A stretch of 64,000 bases of DNA, from NCBI RefSeq assembly GCF_026650985.1, contig NZ_CP086239.1, forward strand, positions 5,048,501-5,112,500, given 5' to 3'. The notes under the pieces are model-generated. The model was not told the DNA's origin, searched no databases, and worked only from the letters and a program-made list of their open reading frames with translations. The position numbers were made by a program, and so were the translations under genes. This document shows, piece by piece, positions 14,894 to 23,943 of the stretch (position 1 is its first letter; every line of letters begins with the position of its first letter). This stretch comes from Clostridium estertheticum (GTDB lineage Bacteria > Bacillota > Clostridia > Clostridiales > Clostridiaceae).

Positions 14894-17800
14894 ATGATTA
14901 TGAAAAATATTTTACACGTTGGGTTAGACGTAGGGTCGACTACTGTTAAGATAGTAGTGTTAGATGAGCAAGAAAAAACGATTTATAGCAAGTATCAGAG
15001 ACATTTTTCAGATATTAAAAGTACAATCGCAGAGCTTTTAAATGAGGCTTATAATAATTTTTCGGATGCCAATATTACTATAGTTGTGACGGGATCTGGT
15101 GGACTAGCGCTATCTAAATGGATGAATATTCCTTTTATTCAGGAAGTAATTGCAAGTACTTATGCAATAGAGAGAATTATACCGAGAACTAATGTAGCAA
15201 TAGAACTGGGTGGAGAAGATGCAAAAATAATTTATTTCGATGGAGGAATAGATCAAAGGATGAATGGATCTTGTGCTGGCGGTACGGGGGCATTTATTGA
15301 TCAAATGGCATCCCTTCTTCAGACGGACGCAACAGGACTTAATGAACTTGCCAAAAACTATAAGACTATATATCCAATAGCTGCTAGGTGCGGCGTTTTT
15401 GCAAAAACAGATATTCAGCCATTATTAAATGAAGGGGCTGCAAAAGAAGATATCGCTGTGTCGGTTTTTCAGTCAGTAGTTAATCAAACAATTAGTGGAC
15501 TTGCATGCGGTAGGCCAATTAGAGGTAATGTTGCATTTTTAGGTGGACCATTGTTTTTCTTGTCTGAACTTAGACAAAGGTTTATCGAAACTTTAAAACT
15601 TACAGAGGATCAAGTTATTTTTCCAAAAGATTCTCAGCTATTTGTAGCAGTAGGTGCTGCAATGTCTTCAAAGGGTAATAACACTATTTCATTTGAACAT
15701 TTAAAAAATCAGCTACCAAAATTGATGGAAGCTACAAGTAATGATGTTCGTAGATTTAGGCCCCTGTTTGCAGATGATAATGAGCTACAAGTTTTTAATG
15801 AAAGGCAAGGCAAGTATAAGGCTAAAAGACGTGAACTTGAAGGGTATACTGGAAATTGTTATTTGGGGATAGATGCTGGTTCTACAACAACTAAAGTTAC
15901 ACTTATAGATGAAGAAGGGGCAATTTTGCACTCTTTTTATGGTAGTAATGAAGGCAATCCATTAACTTCAGTTAGAAAAGCATTAAAAAATATATATTCT
16001 ATAATACCCAAAGGTGTTACTATTAAAAATTCGGCAGTGACAGGTTATGGCGAAAAACTAATAATGGCAGCATTAAAGGTGGACATTGGGGAAATCGAAA
16101 CCATAGCTCATTATAAGGCAGCAGAATTTTTTATGCCTGGAGTAGATTTTATACTAGATATTGGTGGACAAGATATGAAATGTCTAAAAGTAAAAAATGG
16201 TGTAATTGATAGCATAATGTTAAATGAAGCTTGTTCATCTGGTTGCGGTTCTTTCATAGAAACATTTGCTCACTCTTTAAATATGGGAGTAGCAGAGTTT
16301 GCACAGGTGGCATTAAAGGCTAAAAGCCCAGTTGATTTAGGTTCAAGGTGCACTGTATTTATGAATTCTAGAGTTAAACAGGCTCAGAAGGAAGGGGCTT
16401 CTATAGGTGATATATCTGCAGGACTTTCTTATTCGGTAATAAAAAATGCACTTCAAAAGGTTATTAAAATAAGAGACCCAAAAGACATGGGCAAAAAGAT
16501 AATAGTTCAAGGTGGAACTTTTTATAATAGTGCTGTACTAAGGGCTTTTGAGATTATTTCAGGAAGAGAAGCTGTAAGGCCTGATATTGCAGGTCTAATG
16601 GGTGCATTTGGTGCATCACTTATTGCAAAAGAAAGAGATGAAGAAGGCAGAGTTTCTACATTATTATCGTTAGAACAATTGGACAACTTAGCTATCGAGA
16701 CAACCATGGGAAGATGCAAGCAGTGTGCTAATCAATGCGTTCTCACAATTAATAAATTTGATAATGATCGGGAATTTATATCTGGTAATCGCTGTGAAAA
16801 AGCACTAGGTCTTAGTAACAAAAAAGAGGAAATACCTAATGTCTACGATTATAAATATAAAAGAATATTTAATTATATTCCACTAAAAAAAGAAGAAGCG
16901 AAACGAGGAACAATAGGAATTCCAAGAGTGCTTAATTTATATGAAAATTATCCGTTTTGGTTTACGTTCTTTACAAATTTAGGATTTAGGGTAGAGTTAT
17001 CCCAAAGATCATCTAAAAAAGTATACGAAATGGGAATAGAAACAATTCCATCAGAGTCTGCTTGTTACCCTGCTAAAATTGCACATGGACACATAATGAG
17101 TCTTATAAATAAGGGCATAGATTTAATATTTTATCCTTGTATTCCATATGAAAAAAAAGAACGAAAAAATGCGGATGATCATTATAATTGTCCTATAGTA
17201 ACTTCGTATCCTGAGGTAATAAAAAACAATATGGATATATTAAAAGAAAGAAATATTAGATTCCTTAATCCATTTATTTCTTTAGATAATGAGAAGGCAC
17301 TAGATAAGAGATTAGCAGATGAACTAGTTAGTTTTGGAATTAGCAAAAAAGAAGTTGTTATAGCGGCTGAACTAGCATGGGCTGAAACTGAAAAGGTTAA
17401 ATTAGATATTAGAAATAAAGGTGAAGAAGTTGTAGAATATATTAGGAGAACAGGGAAAAGGGGTATAGTACTCGCTGGCAGACCTTATCATATAGATCCA
17501 GAAATTAATCACGGGATTCCAAGTGTTATTACTGATTTTGATATGCCTGTACTTACAGAAGATTCTGTGGCTCATTTAGGAATTATTGAAGGACCTTTAA
17601 GAGCGGTGGATCAGTGGGTTTATCATTCTAGGTTATATGCAGCAGCAAGTTTTGTATCAAAAGAGCCAAATATTGAACTTATTCAACTAAATTCTTTTGG
17701 ATGTGGACTTGATGCAGTAACATCAGATCAGGTTGCTCAAATACTCGAAGATAATGGTAAAATATATACAACTTTAAAAATTGATGAGGGTAATAATTTG

Positions 17801-19177
17801 GGAGCAGCAAGAATTAGAATTAGATCTTTAAAAGCTGCACTTTATGAAAGAGATAAGAATGGGATTTTGCCAAGAAAAGTACAAGAGCCTGATAAAAAAA
17901 TTATATTTACAAAAGAAATGAAAAAGAAGCATACGATTTTGTGCCCACAAATGTCGCCTATACATTTTCAATTTTTACAGGAAGCATTTAATTCATCAGG
18001 GTATAATCTACAAATATTGCCATCAGTGGATACTAAAGCTGTAGACGAAGGTTTAAAATATGTAAACAATGATGCTTGTTATCCTACAATAATAGTTGTT
18101 GGGCAACTAATTGCTGCTCTTAAGTCAGGCAAATATGATGTGGAAAATACATCTGTAATAATCTCTCAAACATGTGGGGGTTGTAGGGCAACAAATTACA
18201 TTGGATTCCTTAGAAAAGGGATTAAGGATGCAGGTTTTCCACAGGTACCAGTTATATCTTTAAATGCTGCTGGACTTGAGAAAAACCCAGGTTTTAAATT
18301 TAGTTATCCAATAATTAAGAAATCATTTATGGCTTTAGTTTATGGTGACTTGCTTATGCGAGTACTATACAAGGTTAGACCTTATGAAGTAGTAGAAGGC
18401 TCAGCTAACTTGCTTTATGAAAAATGGGTAAAAGTATGCAAGATAGCAGTAGCAGAAGGAAACAAGAAAGAGTTTAAAAACAATATAACTGGCATTGTCT
18501 CTGAATTTGATCTTTTAGAAATCAAGAATATTATTAAACCTAAGGTAGGACTAGTTGGAGAAATTTTAGTTAAATTCGATCCCATAGCTAACAATAATAT
18601 TATAGATGTTATTGAAAAAGAGGGTGGAGAGGCAGTTATGCCAGATTTAATTGACTTTTTCTTATACTGTGCTTACGATGCTGACTTTAAATATAAGTAT
18701 TTAGGTAAAAGTAGAACTGATAAAATAATAAATAATGTGGCTATTCAATATATAGAAAGTTATAGAAAACATATGAAATTAGTTCTTGAAAAGAGTAAAA
18801 GATTTACTTCTCCAAAAACAATACAGGAATTAGCGGCTATAGCATCTCCTATTATATCTTTAGGTAATCAATCAGGAGAAGGCTGGTTTTTAACAGCTGA
18901 AATGGTTGAACTTATTGAAAGTGGTACAAAAAATATAGTTTGTGTACAACCTTTTGCTTGTCTTCCTAATCATGTATCAGGTAAAGGAATGATTAAGGAA
19001 TTAAAGAGAAGAAATAAAGGAGCTAATATCACTGCTATAGATTATGATCCAGGTGCAAGTGAGGTAAATCAAATTAATAGGATTAAACTTATGATGTCTA
19101 TTGCTTTTAAAAATCTTAAGAGTGAGGAAGAAATAAAAACTGCTTATGATGAGGCAGCTAGTGACAAAAGAGAATAG
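14894..19177 (+). CDS. Giant 2-hydroxyacyl-CoA dehydratase activator-type protein (double ASKHA + DUF2229/HgdB-like)
   Basis: A 1427-residue fusion. Two BadF/HgdC-type ASKHA ATPase domains come first: [10 protein letters not shown] near residue 8, with cluster cysteines near 126 (GSCAGGTG) and 164 (ARCGVFA); then [10 protein letters not shown] near 324, with cysteines near 446 (ACSSGCGS) and 484 (SRCTVF). A cysteine-rich linker (CKQCANQC, near 607) leads to a DUF2229/HgdB-like half with [11 protein letters not shown] (near 722), NDACYP (near 1060) and CGGCRA (near 1093). Activators of this type use ATP to inject a low-potential electron into a 2-hydroxyacyl-CoA dehydratase or benzoyl-CoA reductase. 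The fused form is widespread in clostridia but its reaction is not established. No separate dehydratase subunits or CoA-transferase lie nearby. It starts at ATG 14894 or 14900. Confidence 0.88.
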   Translation: MIMKNILHVGLDVGSTTVKIVVLDEQEKTIYSKYQRHFSDIKSTIAELLNEAYNNFSDANITIVVTGSGGLALSKWMNIPFIQEVIASTYAIERIIPRTNVAIELGGEDAKIIYFDGGIDQRMNGSCAGGTGAFIDQMASLLQTDATGLNELAKNYKTIYPIAARCGVFAKTDIQPLLNEGAAKEDIAVSVFQSVVNQTISGLACGRPIRGNVAFLGGPLFFLSELRQRFIETLKLTEDQVIFPKDSQLFVAVGAAMSSKGNNTISFEHLKNQLPKLMEATSNDVRRFRPLFADDNELQVFNERQGKYKAKRRELEGYTGNCYLGIDAGSTTTKVTLIDEEGAILHSFYGSNEGNPLTSVRKALKNIYSIIPKGVTIKNSAVTGYGEKLIMAALKVDIGEIETIAHYKAAEFFMPGVDFILDIGGQDMKCLKVKNGVIDSIMLNEACSSGCGSFIETFAHSLNMGVAEFAQVALKAKSPVDLGSRCTVFMNSRVKQAQKEGASIGDISAGLSYSVIKNALQKVIKIRDPKDMGKKIIVQGGTFYNSAVLRAFEIISGREAVRPDIAGLMGAFGASLIAKERDEEGRVSTLLSLEQLDNLAIETTMGRCKQCANQCVLTINKFDNDREFISGNRCEKALGLSNKKEEIPNVYDYKYKRIFNYIPLKKEEAKRGTIGIPRVLNLYENYPFWFTFFTNLGFRVELSQRSSKKVYEMGIETIPSESACYPAKIAHGHIMSLINKGIDLIFYPCIPYEKKERKNADDHYNCPIVTSYPEVIKNNMDILKERNIRFLNPFISLDNEKALDKRLADELVSFGISKKEVVIAAELAWAETEKVKLDIRNKGEEVVEYIRRTGKRGIVLAGRPYHIDPEINHGIPSVITDFDMPVLTEDSVAHLGIIEGPLRAVDQWVYHSRLYAAASFVSKEPNIELIQLNSFGCGLDAVTSDQVAQILEDNGKIYTTLKIDEGNNLGAARIRIRSLKAALYERDKNGILPRKVQEPDKKIIFTKEMKKKHTILCPQMSPIHFQFLQEAFNSSGYNLQILPSVDTKAVDEGLKYVNNDACYPTIIVVGQLIAALKSGKYDVENTSVIISQTCGGCRATNYIGFLRKGIKDAGFPQVPVISLNAAGLEKNPGFKFSYPIIKKSFMALVYGDLLMRVLYKVRPYEVVEGSANLLYEKWVKVCKIAVAEGNKKEFKNNITGIVSEFDLLEIKNIIKPKVGLVGEILVKFDPIANNNIIDVIEKEGGEAVMPDLIDFFLYCAYDADFKYKYLGKSRTDKIINNVAIQYIESYRKHMKLVLEKSKRFTSPKTIQELAAIASPIISLGNQSGEGWFLTAEMVELIESGTKNIVCVQPFACLPNHVSGKGMIKELKRRNKGANITAIDYDPGASEVNQINRIKLMMSIAFKNLKSEEEIKTAYDEAASDKRE

Positions 19178-19412
19178 AATTTCTTCTGCGTGCTTTGCAA
19201 CAGAACTCAAAATAAGAAATTCCATTAAGGAATTCTAATCTTTTGCTCTTGTAAAATTCTTTAGCGCTCACATTCGGCGTCCTGCCTCAGGTTCGCTAGC
19301 CTGCCGTCCTGGCAGGCTTACAAGAATTTTACATTCGCAAAAGAAGAATTACTAAATGGAAATTTAATTATTATTTCGTCTCTTGTTGCAAGTCACTCTG
19401 GAGAAATTTCAT
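19178..19412. repeat. Family B palindromic intergenic element, copy B1
   Basis: An imperfect palindrome of about 235 bp directly after the CoA-activase stop. The arms carry AAAATAAGAAAT, TTTTGC, GTAAAATTCTT and their complements; the centre (19264-19320) is GC-rich, with GCGCTCACATTCGGC and GGTTCGCTAGCC. It matches, in reverse orientation, the element at 54584-54813, including blocks TAGTAATTCTTCTTTTG, GGCTAGCGAACC, GCCGAATGTGAGCGCT and GCAAAAGATTAGAATT. Confidence 0.85.
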
Positions 19413-19778
19413 ATTTCATTACTCCACGTTCATCCATGATTCTTATAGGCGGTAGCCTGTAAGATTAGTTTCTGTAATGAAAAAAATTGTAACCAGATTA
19501 AATGGGGAGGACAAAACAATTAATAGTTGTTATGTCCTCTTCTATTTATGAATATTAATGAATTTTAAAATAATTAGCCCTCCTCATATTTTAATTACGG
19601 TAGGATGATTTCATTATAAAGCATTTCCAAATGGGTAGCATTTTTTAGTTACAATGTTAATAATTAAAAAATTATTATAATCTAGTTTAAAATCGTCAAA
19701 TGTAACATAAGTATTATTAAGCTACATAAAAAAAGGCATCAATAACAATATGTGATCAAATATTATGGAGGATGATAA
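19413..19778. other. Intergenic gap with one hairpin
   Basis: No gene is visible. A hairpin at 19507-19539 (GAGGACA with TGTCCTC, inner AACAA/TTGTT) followed by TTCT is the only structured element and could end the CoA-activase transcript. The rest is AT-rich and leads into the GGAGG of the next gene. Confidence 0.4.
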
Positions 19779-20150
19779 ATGGTGGTCAAGGAGAACAAAG
19801 AAAGGGGAAGGTGTTTAACAGTAATTTTATTGGTATTAATCGTATTATATAGTTTAAGTATACAAGATAATTTATATTCTTTTTCAAGACAACCAGGAGG
19901 ATTAATGAATTCCTATGCATTAAGAACAATAATTTTAGCTTTAATTCAACTTATAGGTTTTATACTAATATTTAGATGGAAGAAGTTAGGTTGGTACTTA
20001 TATATATCTGCTTGCTTGATTTCAATAGTAGTAGGTTTTATAACTTCCGCTAGTTTTATATTAGGTGCAATTATGTATATGGTAGTTATAATAATATTAT
20101 CGTTAATGTTATATTATTTTATATGTCCAATATGGAGTAGCATGGAATAG
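19779..20150 (+). CDS. Small four-span membrane protein of unknown function
   Basis: A 123-residue protein with about four hydrophobic segments (near residues 13-30, 46-64, 70-88 and 92-117), a basic N-terminus and no catalytic motif. I do not recognise a family. The start at ATG 19779 is supported by TGGAGGATGATAA. It lies alone between a family B element and the aldolase gene and gives no functional clue. Confidence 0.65.
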   Translation: MVVKENKERGRCLTVILLVLIVLYSLSIQDNLYSFSRQPGGLMNSYALRTIILALIQLIGFILIFRWKKLGWYLYISACLISIVVGFITSASFILGAIMYMVVIIILSLMLYYFICPIWSSME

Positions 20151-20276
20151 TGTAGTAAAAAATATGGGGTTTCAAATTCCTTATTGATGGAAATAGAGTT
20201 GTATATTTGTACTTAATAAGTGTTATAATGTAATTAAAGATGTTACTTAGTAATAAAAATGAAAGGGGATAATTAT

Positions 20277-21164
20277 ATGAATAAGGAACAAATGGATCAA
20301 ATGCATGCTGGAAAAGGTTTTATTGCTGCTTTAGACCAAAGTGGGGGAAGTACTCCTAAGGCACTTTTGCAGTATGGAATTTCGGAAGAACGTTATTCAA
20401 ATGACGAAGAAATGTTCAATTTAGTACACGAAATGAGAACGCGTATTATAATGAACCCTACATTCAATTCAAAGCATATTTTGGGTGCTATTTTATTTGA
20501 AAATACTATGGATCGTAAGATTGGTGATAAATTTACTTCAGATTTTCTCTGGGAAAACAAAAGTGTAGTGCCTTTTTTAAAGATCGATAAAGGGCTGGCT
20601 GAAATCGAAGACGGTGTTCAACTCATGAAGCCGATTCCCAATTTGGAAGGACTCTTAAAACGGGCCAGTGAAAAAAACATATTTGGGACGAAAATGCGTT
20701 CAGTTATTAAAGAAGCCAATTCAGAAGGCATTCGAAAAATAGTTGAGCAACAGTTCGATATTGGAAAGAAAATATTTGAAGCTGGGTTAGTTCCAATTAT
20801 CGAACCGGAGGTTGATATCCACAGCGTGGATAAGGAAAAATCAGAAAAAATATTGAAATCTGAAATTTCTAATCAATTATCGCTTCTTGACAAAGATGTC
20901 AAAGTAATGCTTAAACTTTCAATACCAACAGAAGATAACTTCTATCACGATTTAATGGATAATCCTCATGTTGTACGTGTTGTGGCTTTATCAGGAGGGT
21001 ACACTCAAAGTGAAGCAAATGAAAAACTTACGCATAATCATGGACTGATAGCTAGTTTTTCCCGTGCCTTATCGCAAGGATTGACTTCTAAGCAAACAGA
21101 CAAAGAATTCAATTTGATGTTATCCAATTCAATTCAAACAATTTATGATGCATCTATCAAATAA
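20277..21164 (+). CDS. fda: Class I fructose-1,6-bisphosphate aldolase
   Basis: A 295-residue aldolase of the metal-independent, Schiff-base class: GFIAALDQSGGSTPKAL near residues 12-28, KIDKG near 101-105, PIIEPEVDI and LKLSIP with the candidate Schiff-base lysine. It interconverts fructose 1,6-bisphosphate with dihydroxyacetone phosphate and glyceraldehyde 3-phosphate in glycolysis. The length and sequence match the staphylococcal/lactic-acid-bacterial type rather than the class II enzyme usual in clostridia. Arginine codons are mostly CGN (CGT, CGG, CGA), whereas neighbours use mainly AGA, suggesting acquisition. The start is ATG 20277 after AAAGGGG; the upstream in-frame ATG at 20259 would place that site inside the gene. 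TATAAT at 20224-20229 is a likely -10. Confidence 0.93.
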   Translation: MNKEQMDQMHAGKGFIAALDQSGGSTPKALLQYGISEERYSNDEEMFNLVHEMRTRIIMNPTFNSKHILGAILFENTMDRKIGDKFTSDFLWENKSVVPFLKIDKGLAEIEDGVQLMKPIPNLEGLLKRASEKNIFGTKMRSVIKEANSEGIRKIVEQQFDIGKKIFEAGLVPIIEPEVDIHSVDKEKSEKILKSEISNQLSLLDKDVKVMLKLSIPTEDNFYHDLMDNPHVVRVVALSGGYTQSEANEKLTHNHGLIASFSRALSQGLTSKQTDKEFNLMLSNSIQTIYDASIK

Positions 21165-21208
21165 TGTAGATATTTATTCTGAAAGTTACTCTATTAAATT
21201 AGCAATCA

Positions 21209-21239
21209 AGACTGTACTTAAAATAGTACAGTCTTTTTG
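21209..21239 (+). terminator. Terminator of the aldolase gene
   Basis: A perfect 10-bp stem (AGACTGTACT 21209-21218 with AGTACAGTCT 21225-21234) is followed by TTTTT. Confidence 0.9.
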
Positions 21240-21403
21240 TTATACCATTAAATTTAAATCTTCTTGTGCATTTTTATTTTTTTGAAGGTGCTTTAGTGGA
21301 AAATTTGACGACAATCTTTAAAGTATCCTTAATTTTAAATATAATCTCAACACATTAAAAATGGTATAATTAGCATTATAAATATAAAATTAGGAGATTA
21401 ACT

Positions 21404-22072
21404 ATGAATAAAATTTTAATAATAGAAGATGATTTAAAATTAAAAAAGTATATGCAGGAATATTTAAATGCTTATGATTATAACACTATCCTTTTGAATG
21501 ATTTCGAAAATGTAATAGAAGATGTTCAGCATATAGAGCCTAATATTATAATATTAGATATTAACCTTCCAACCTTTGATGGTTTTTACTTTTTAAAAAT
21601 CATTAGAAATAAATCTAATGTTCCAGTAATTATTGTTTGAGCTAGAAGTGAAGAGGGTGAACAAATCAGAGGAATGGAGCTTGGGGCAGATGATTATATA
21701 ACAAAGCCTTTTGGTATGGGCATATTACTTGCAAAGGTAAATGCTGTGCTGCGAAGAACAAATAATGTGGTTACTACTGAAGATTTTAATATTTGCGGAT
21801 TAACTCTGAATAGCGATAGTATGAGGCTAGTGTTTGAAGAAAATATAGTGGATCTTAGTAAAAATGAATACAAATTACTAAAGTTATTTATGAGTAATTG
21901 TGGAAAAGTTATAACTAGAGAAGAATTATTAGAAACATTATGGGATGACACGGATTTTATTGATGATAATACATTAACAGTGAATATAACTAGGGTTAAA
22001 AAGAAGCTTAAAGATTTGGAAGTCGAAAATTCAATTATTACAAAACGAGGAGTAGGATATGTATTTAACTAA
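21404..22072 (+). pseudogene. BceR-type response regulator with premature TGA
   Basis: The frame encodes an OmpR/BceR-like regulator: receiver domain with IIEDD, the phospho-acceptor in IIILDINLP and ADDYITKPF, then a winged-helix domain ending TVNITRVKKKL...ITKRGVGYVF. A single in-frame TGA at 21638-21640 interrupts it at codon 79, in VPVIIV-stop-ARSEEGEQ; relatives have serine at this position, so TCA to TGA is the likely change. Both sides remain in the same frame. ATG 21674, four bases after AGAGGA, could restart translation and yield only the DNA-binding half. The gene overlaps the sensor kinase by 14 bases, and the rest of the module is intact. A sequencing error is possible. Confidence 0.8.
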
Positions 22073-23111
22073 ATTAATATTAGCGGTTTTGAAAAAAGAA
22101 AAAGCTGCCATAATTATATATTTATTAAATACTGTAGTTTTAGTGAGTTTTTATTATTTAATATTTAATAGTAGAGAAATTATATATCCTATAGCTGTAA
22201 GTTCATTTTTCTTAATGATTTTCATTATTTATAAAATTAGTGAGTATAACAATTTCTATATAAGACTTAATGAAGCTAAAACAAGTCCAAATTATAAGGG
22301 TAAATTTGATGGTAATGTAGAAGTTTTTGAAGTTATCAATGAAATGCATGATAACTATATCAATAAGTTTTATAAAATGAAAAATAGAATAAAGGAAAGA
22401 GATACCCTTATGGCTCAATGGGTGCACAATATGAAAACATCTATAACAGTTATAGATTTGGCCTCTGAAAAGGGACTAAATCATTATAAGAGGTGTCTTA
22501 ACATTGACGATGTATCTTCTGAAATACCCTTAAAAGATTTAGAAGATAGTGATTTTCTTTATGATATATTAGAAGAGAATAAGAAGCTACAGGATAATTT
22601 AGAGGAAACACTTAATTTGTTTAGATTAGATGAATTTGCAAAAGATTATATTCCTGAGAAAGTTAACCTAAGGGAGATCGTAAATAGTGCTGTTAATAAT
22701 AAAAAAAGAGAATTTATATATAGCAAGGTATTCCCTAAGGTTATTATAGATGAAAAATATTATATATACACAGATAAAAAGTGGTCAAAGTATATGTTAG
22801 AGCAGATAATAACTAATGCAATAAAGTATTCAGAAAAAGAAAATAGCTACGTTACCTTTAGTTTAGTGGAAGATGATAATTACATAATATTATCTGTAGA
22901 AGACAAAGGAATAGGTATAAGGAAAGAAGATATATCAAGAGTATTTGAGGCTTTTTTTACTGGAAGTAATGGTAGAAATAATAAGAAGTCATCAGGGATT
23001 GGGTTATATATGGTTAAGCTTGTAGCTGATGAATTAGGTCATAAAATCCATATAAATTCTAATGTAGGAGAAGGAACTATAGTAGAAATTAGCTACCTTT
23101 CAAAATTGTAA
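22059..23111 (+). CDS. BceS-like intramembrane-sensing histidine kinase
   Basis: A 350-residue kinase with two membrane spans (near 16-36 and 41-60) joined by a very short extracytoplasmic loop, the hallmark of BceS-type kinases that sense through their partner transporter. The H-box WVHNMKTS places the phospho-accepting His at 123. N-box NAIKYS, G1 DKGIGI and SSGIGLYM complete the ATPase domain. It is translationally coupled to the preceding response regulator, whose gene carries a stop codon. If that stop is real the kinase may have lost its normal partner. Confidence 0.9.
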   Translation: MYLTKLILAVLKKEKAAIIIYLLNTVVLVSFYYLIFNSREIIYPIAVSSFFLMIFIIYKISEYNNFYIRLNEAKTSPNYKGKFDGNVEVFEVINEMHDNYINKFYKMKNRIKERDTLMAQWVHNMKTSITVIDLASEKGLNHYKRCLNIDDVSSEIPLKDLEDSDFLYDILEENKKLQDNLEETLNLFRLDEFAKDYIPEKVNLREIVNSAVNNKKREFIYSKVFPKVIIDEKYYIYTDKKWSKYMLEQIITNAIKYSEKENSYVTFSLVEDDNYIILSVEDKGIGIRKEDISRVFEAFFTGSNGRNNKKSSGIGLYMVKLVADELGHKIHINSNVGEGTIVEISYLSKL

Positions 23112-23187
23112 GGTTAAGTAATGTTTTTCAATTAGAGAATAAGGACATCAGATTTATACTTAAATTACAATAAAGGAGTGGATTTAT

Positions 23188-23943
23188 ATGGAAATATTAC
23201 AAATTAAAAAACTTACTAAAGTTTATAATGCTTTTAAAGATGCAAAGGAAGTCATAGCCCTTAACGAGATAAGTTTTAATGTGGACAAGGGTGAGTTTAT
23301 AGGGATAATGGGACCTAGTGGAAGTGGGAAAACTACATTATTAAATATATTATCTGGTATAGACAAAGCTACCTCAGGAGAAGTTCATATTAATGGACAA
23401 GATATTATCAAAATGAAAAAGGATGAGCTAGCTTTATTTAGAAGAAGGAAGGTTGGCTTTATATTTCAAGATTTTAATCTTTTAGATAGTTTAAATGTTA
23501 AAGAGAATATATCATTTCCTTTAATAATAGATAAAGTAAATCCCTGGGAAATAGAGAAGAAAGTTAAAGATATTATGAAGTACCTAGGTATAGAAGAGTT
23601 ACAGAAAAAGTACCCTTATAATATATCAGGTGGAGAAAAACAAAGAACTGCAGTTGCTAGAGCACTCATATGTGAACCTTCAGTTATATTTGCAGATGAA
23701 CCAACAGGTAATTTAGATTCAAAGTCTTCTAAAAATATAATGACAACTTTTAAGAATATGAATGAGGAAAAAAGCGCTACAGTAATTATGGTAACCCATG
23801 ATGCATTTGCAGCATCTTTCTGCAAAAGGATAATTTTCATAAAGGATGGGGCTATAAAATTAGAGATAATATCAGAGGGTGATAGAAATAAATTCTTTGA
23901 TAAAATACTAGAAGCTCAAAGTGTTATAGGAGGGGAGAAATAA
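23188..23943 (+). CDS. BceA-like ABC transporter ATPase
   Basis: A 251-residue ATPase of the MacB/LolD/BceA branch: Walker A GPSGSGKTT (near 41-49), Q-loop FIFQDFNLLDSL, signature NISGGEKQRTAVARAL, Walker B VIFADEPTGNLDSK and H-loop VTHDAFAASFCKR. It pairs with the large permease that follows, sharing one base (TAATG). Bce-type transporters remove or shield bacitracin-like peptides at the membrane and also act as the sensor for their two-component system. Confidence 0.92.
   Translation: MEILQIKKLTKVYNAFKDAKEVIALNEISFNVDKGEFIGIMGPSGSGKTTLLNILSGIDKATSGEVHINGQDIIKMKKDELALFRRRKVGFIFQDFNLLDSLNVKENISFPLIIDKVNPWEIEKKVKDIMKYLGIEELQKKYPYNISGGEKQRTAVARALICEPSVIFADEPTGNLDSKSSKNIMTTFKNMNEEKSATVIMVTHDAFAASFCKRIIFIKDGAIKLEIISEGDRNKFFDKILEAQSVIGGEK

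Noticed and set aside
21638-21640. TGA in the response regulator as a selenocysteine codon
   Set aside because: Relatives have serine there, the position is not catalytic, and no stable hairpin follows the codon.
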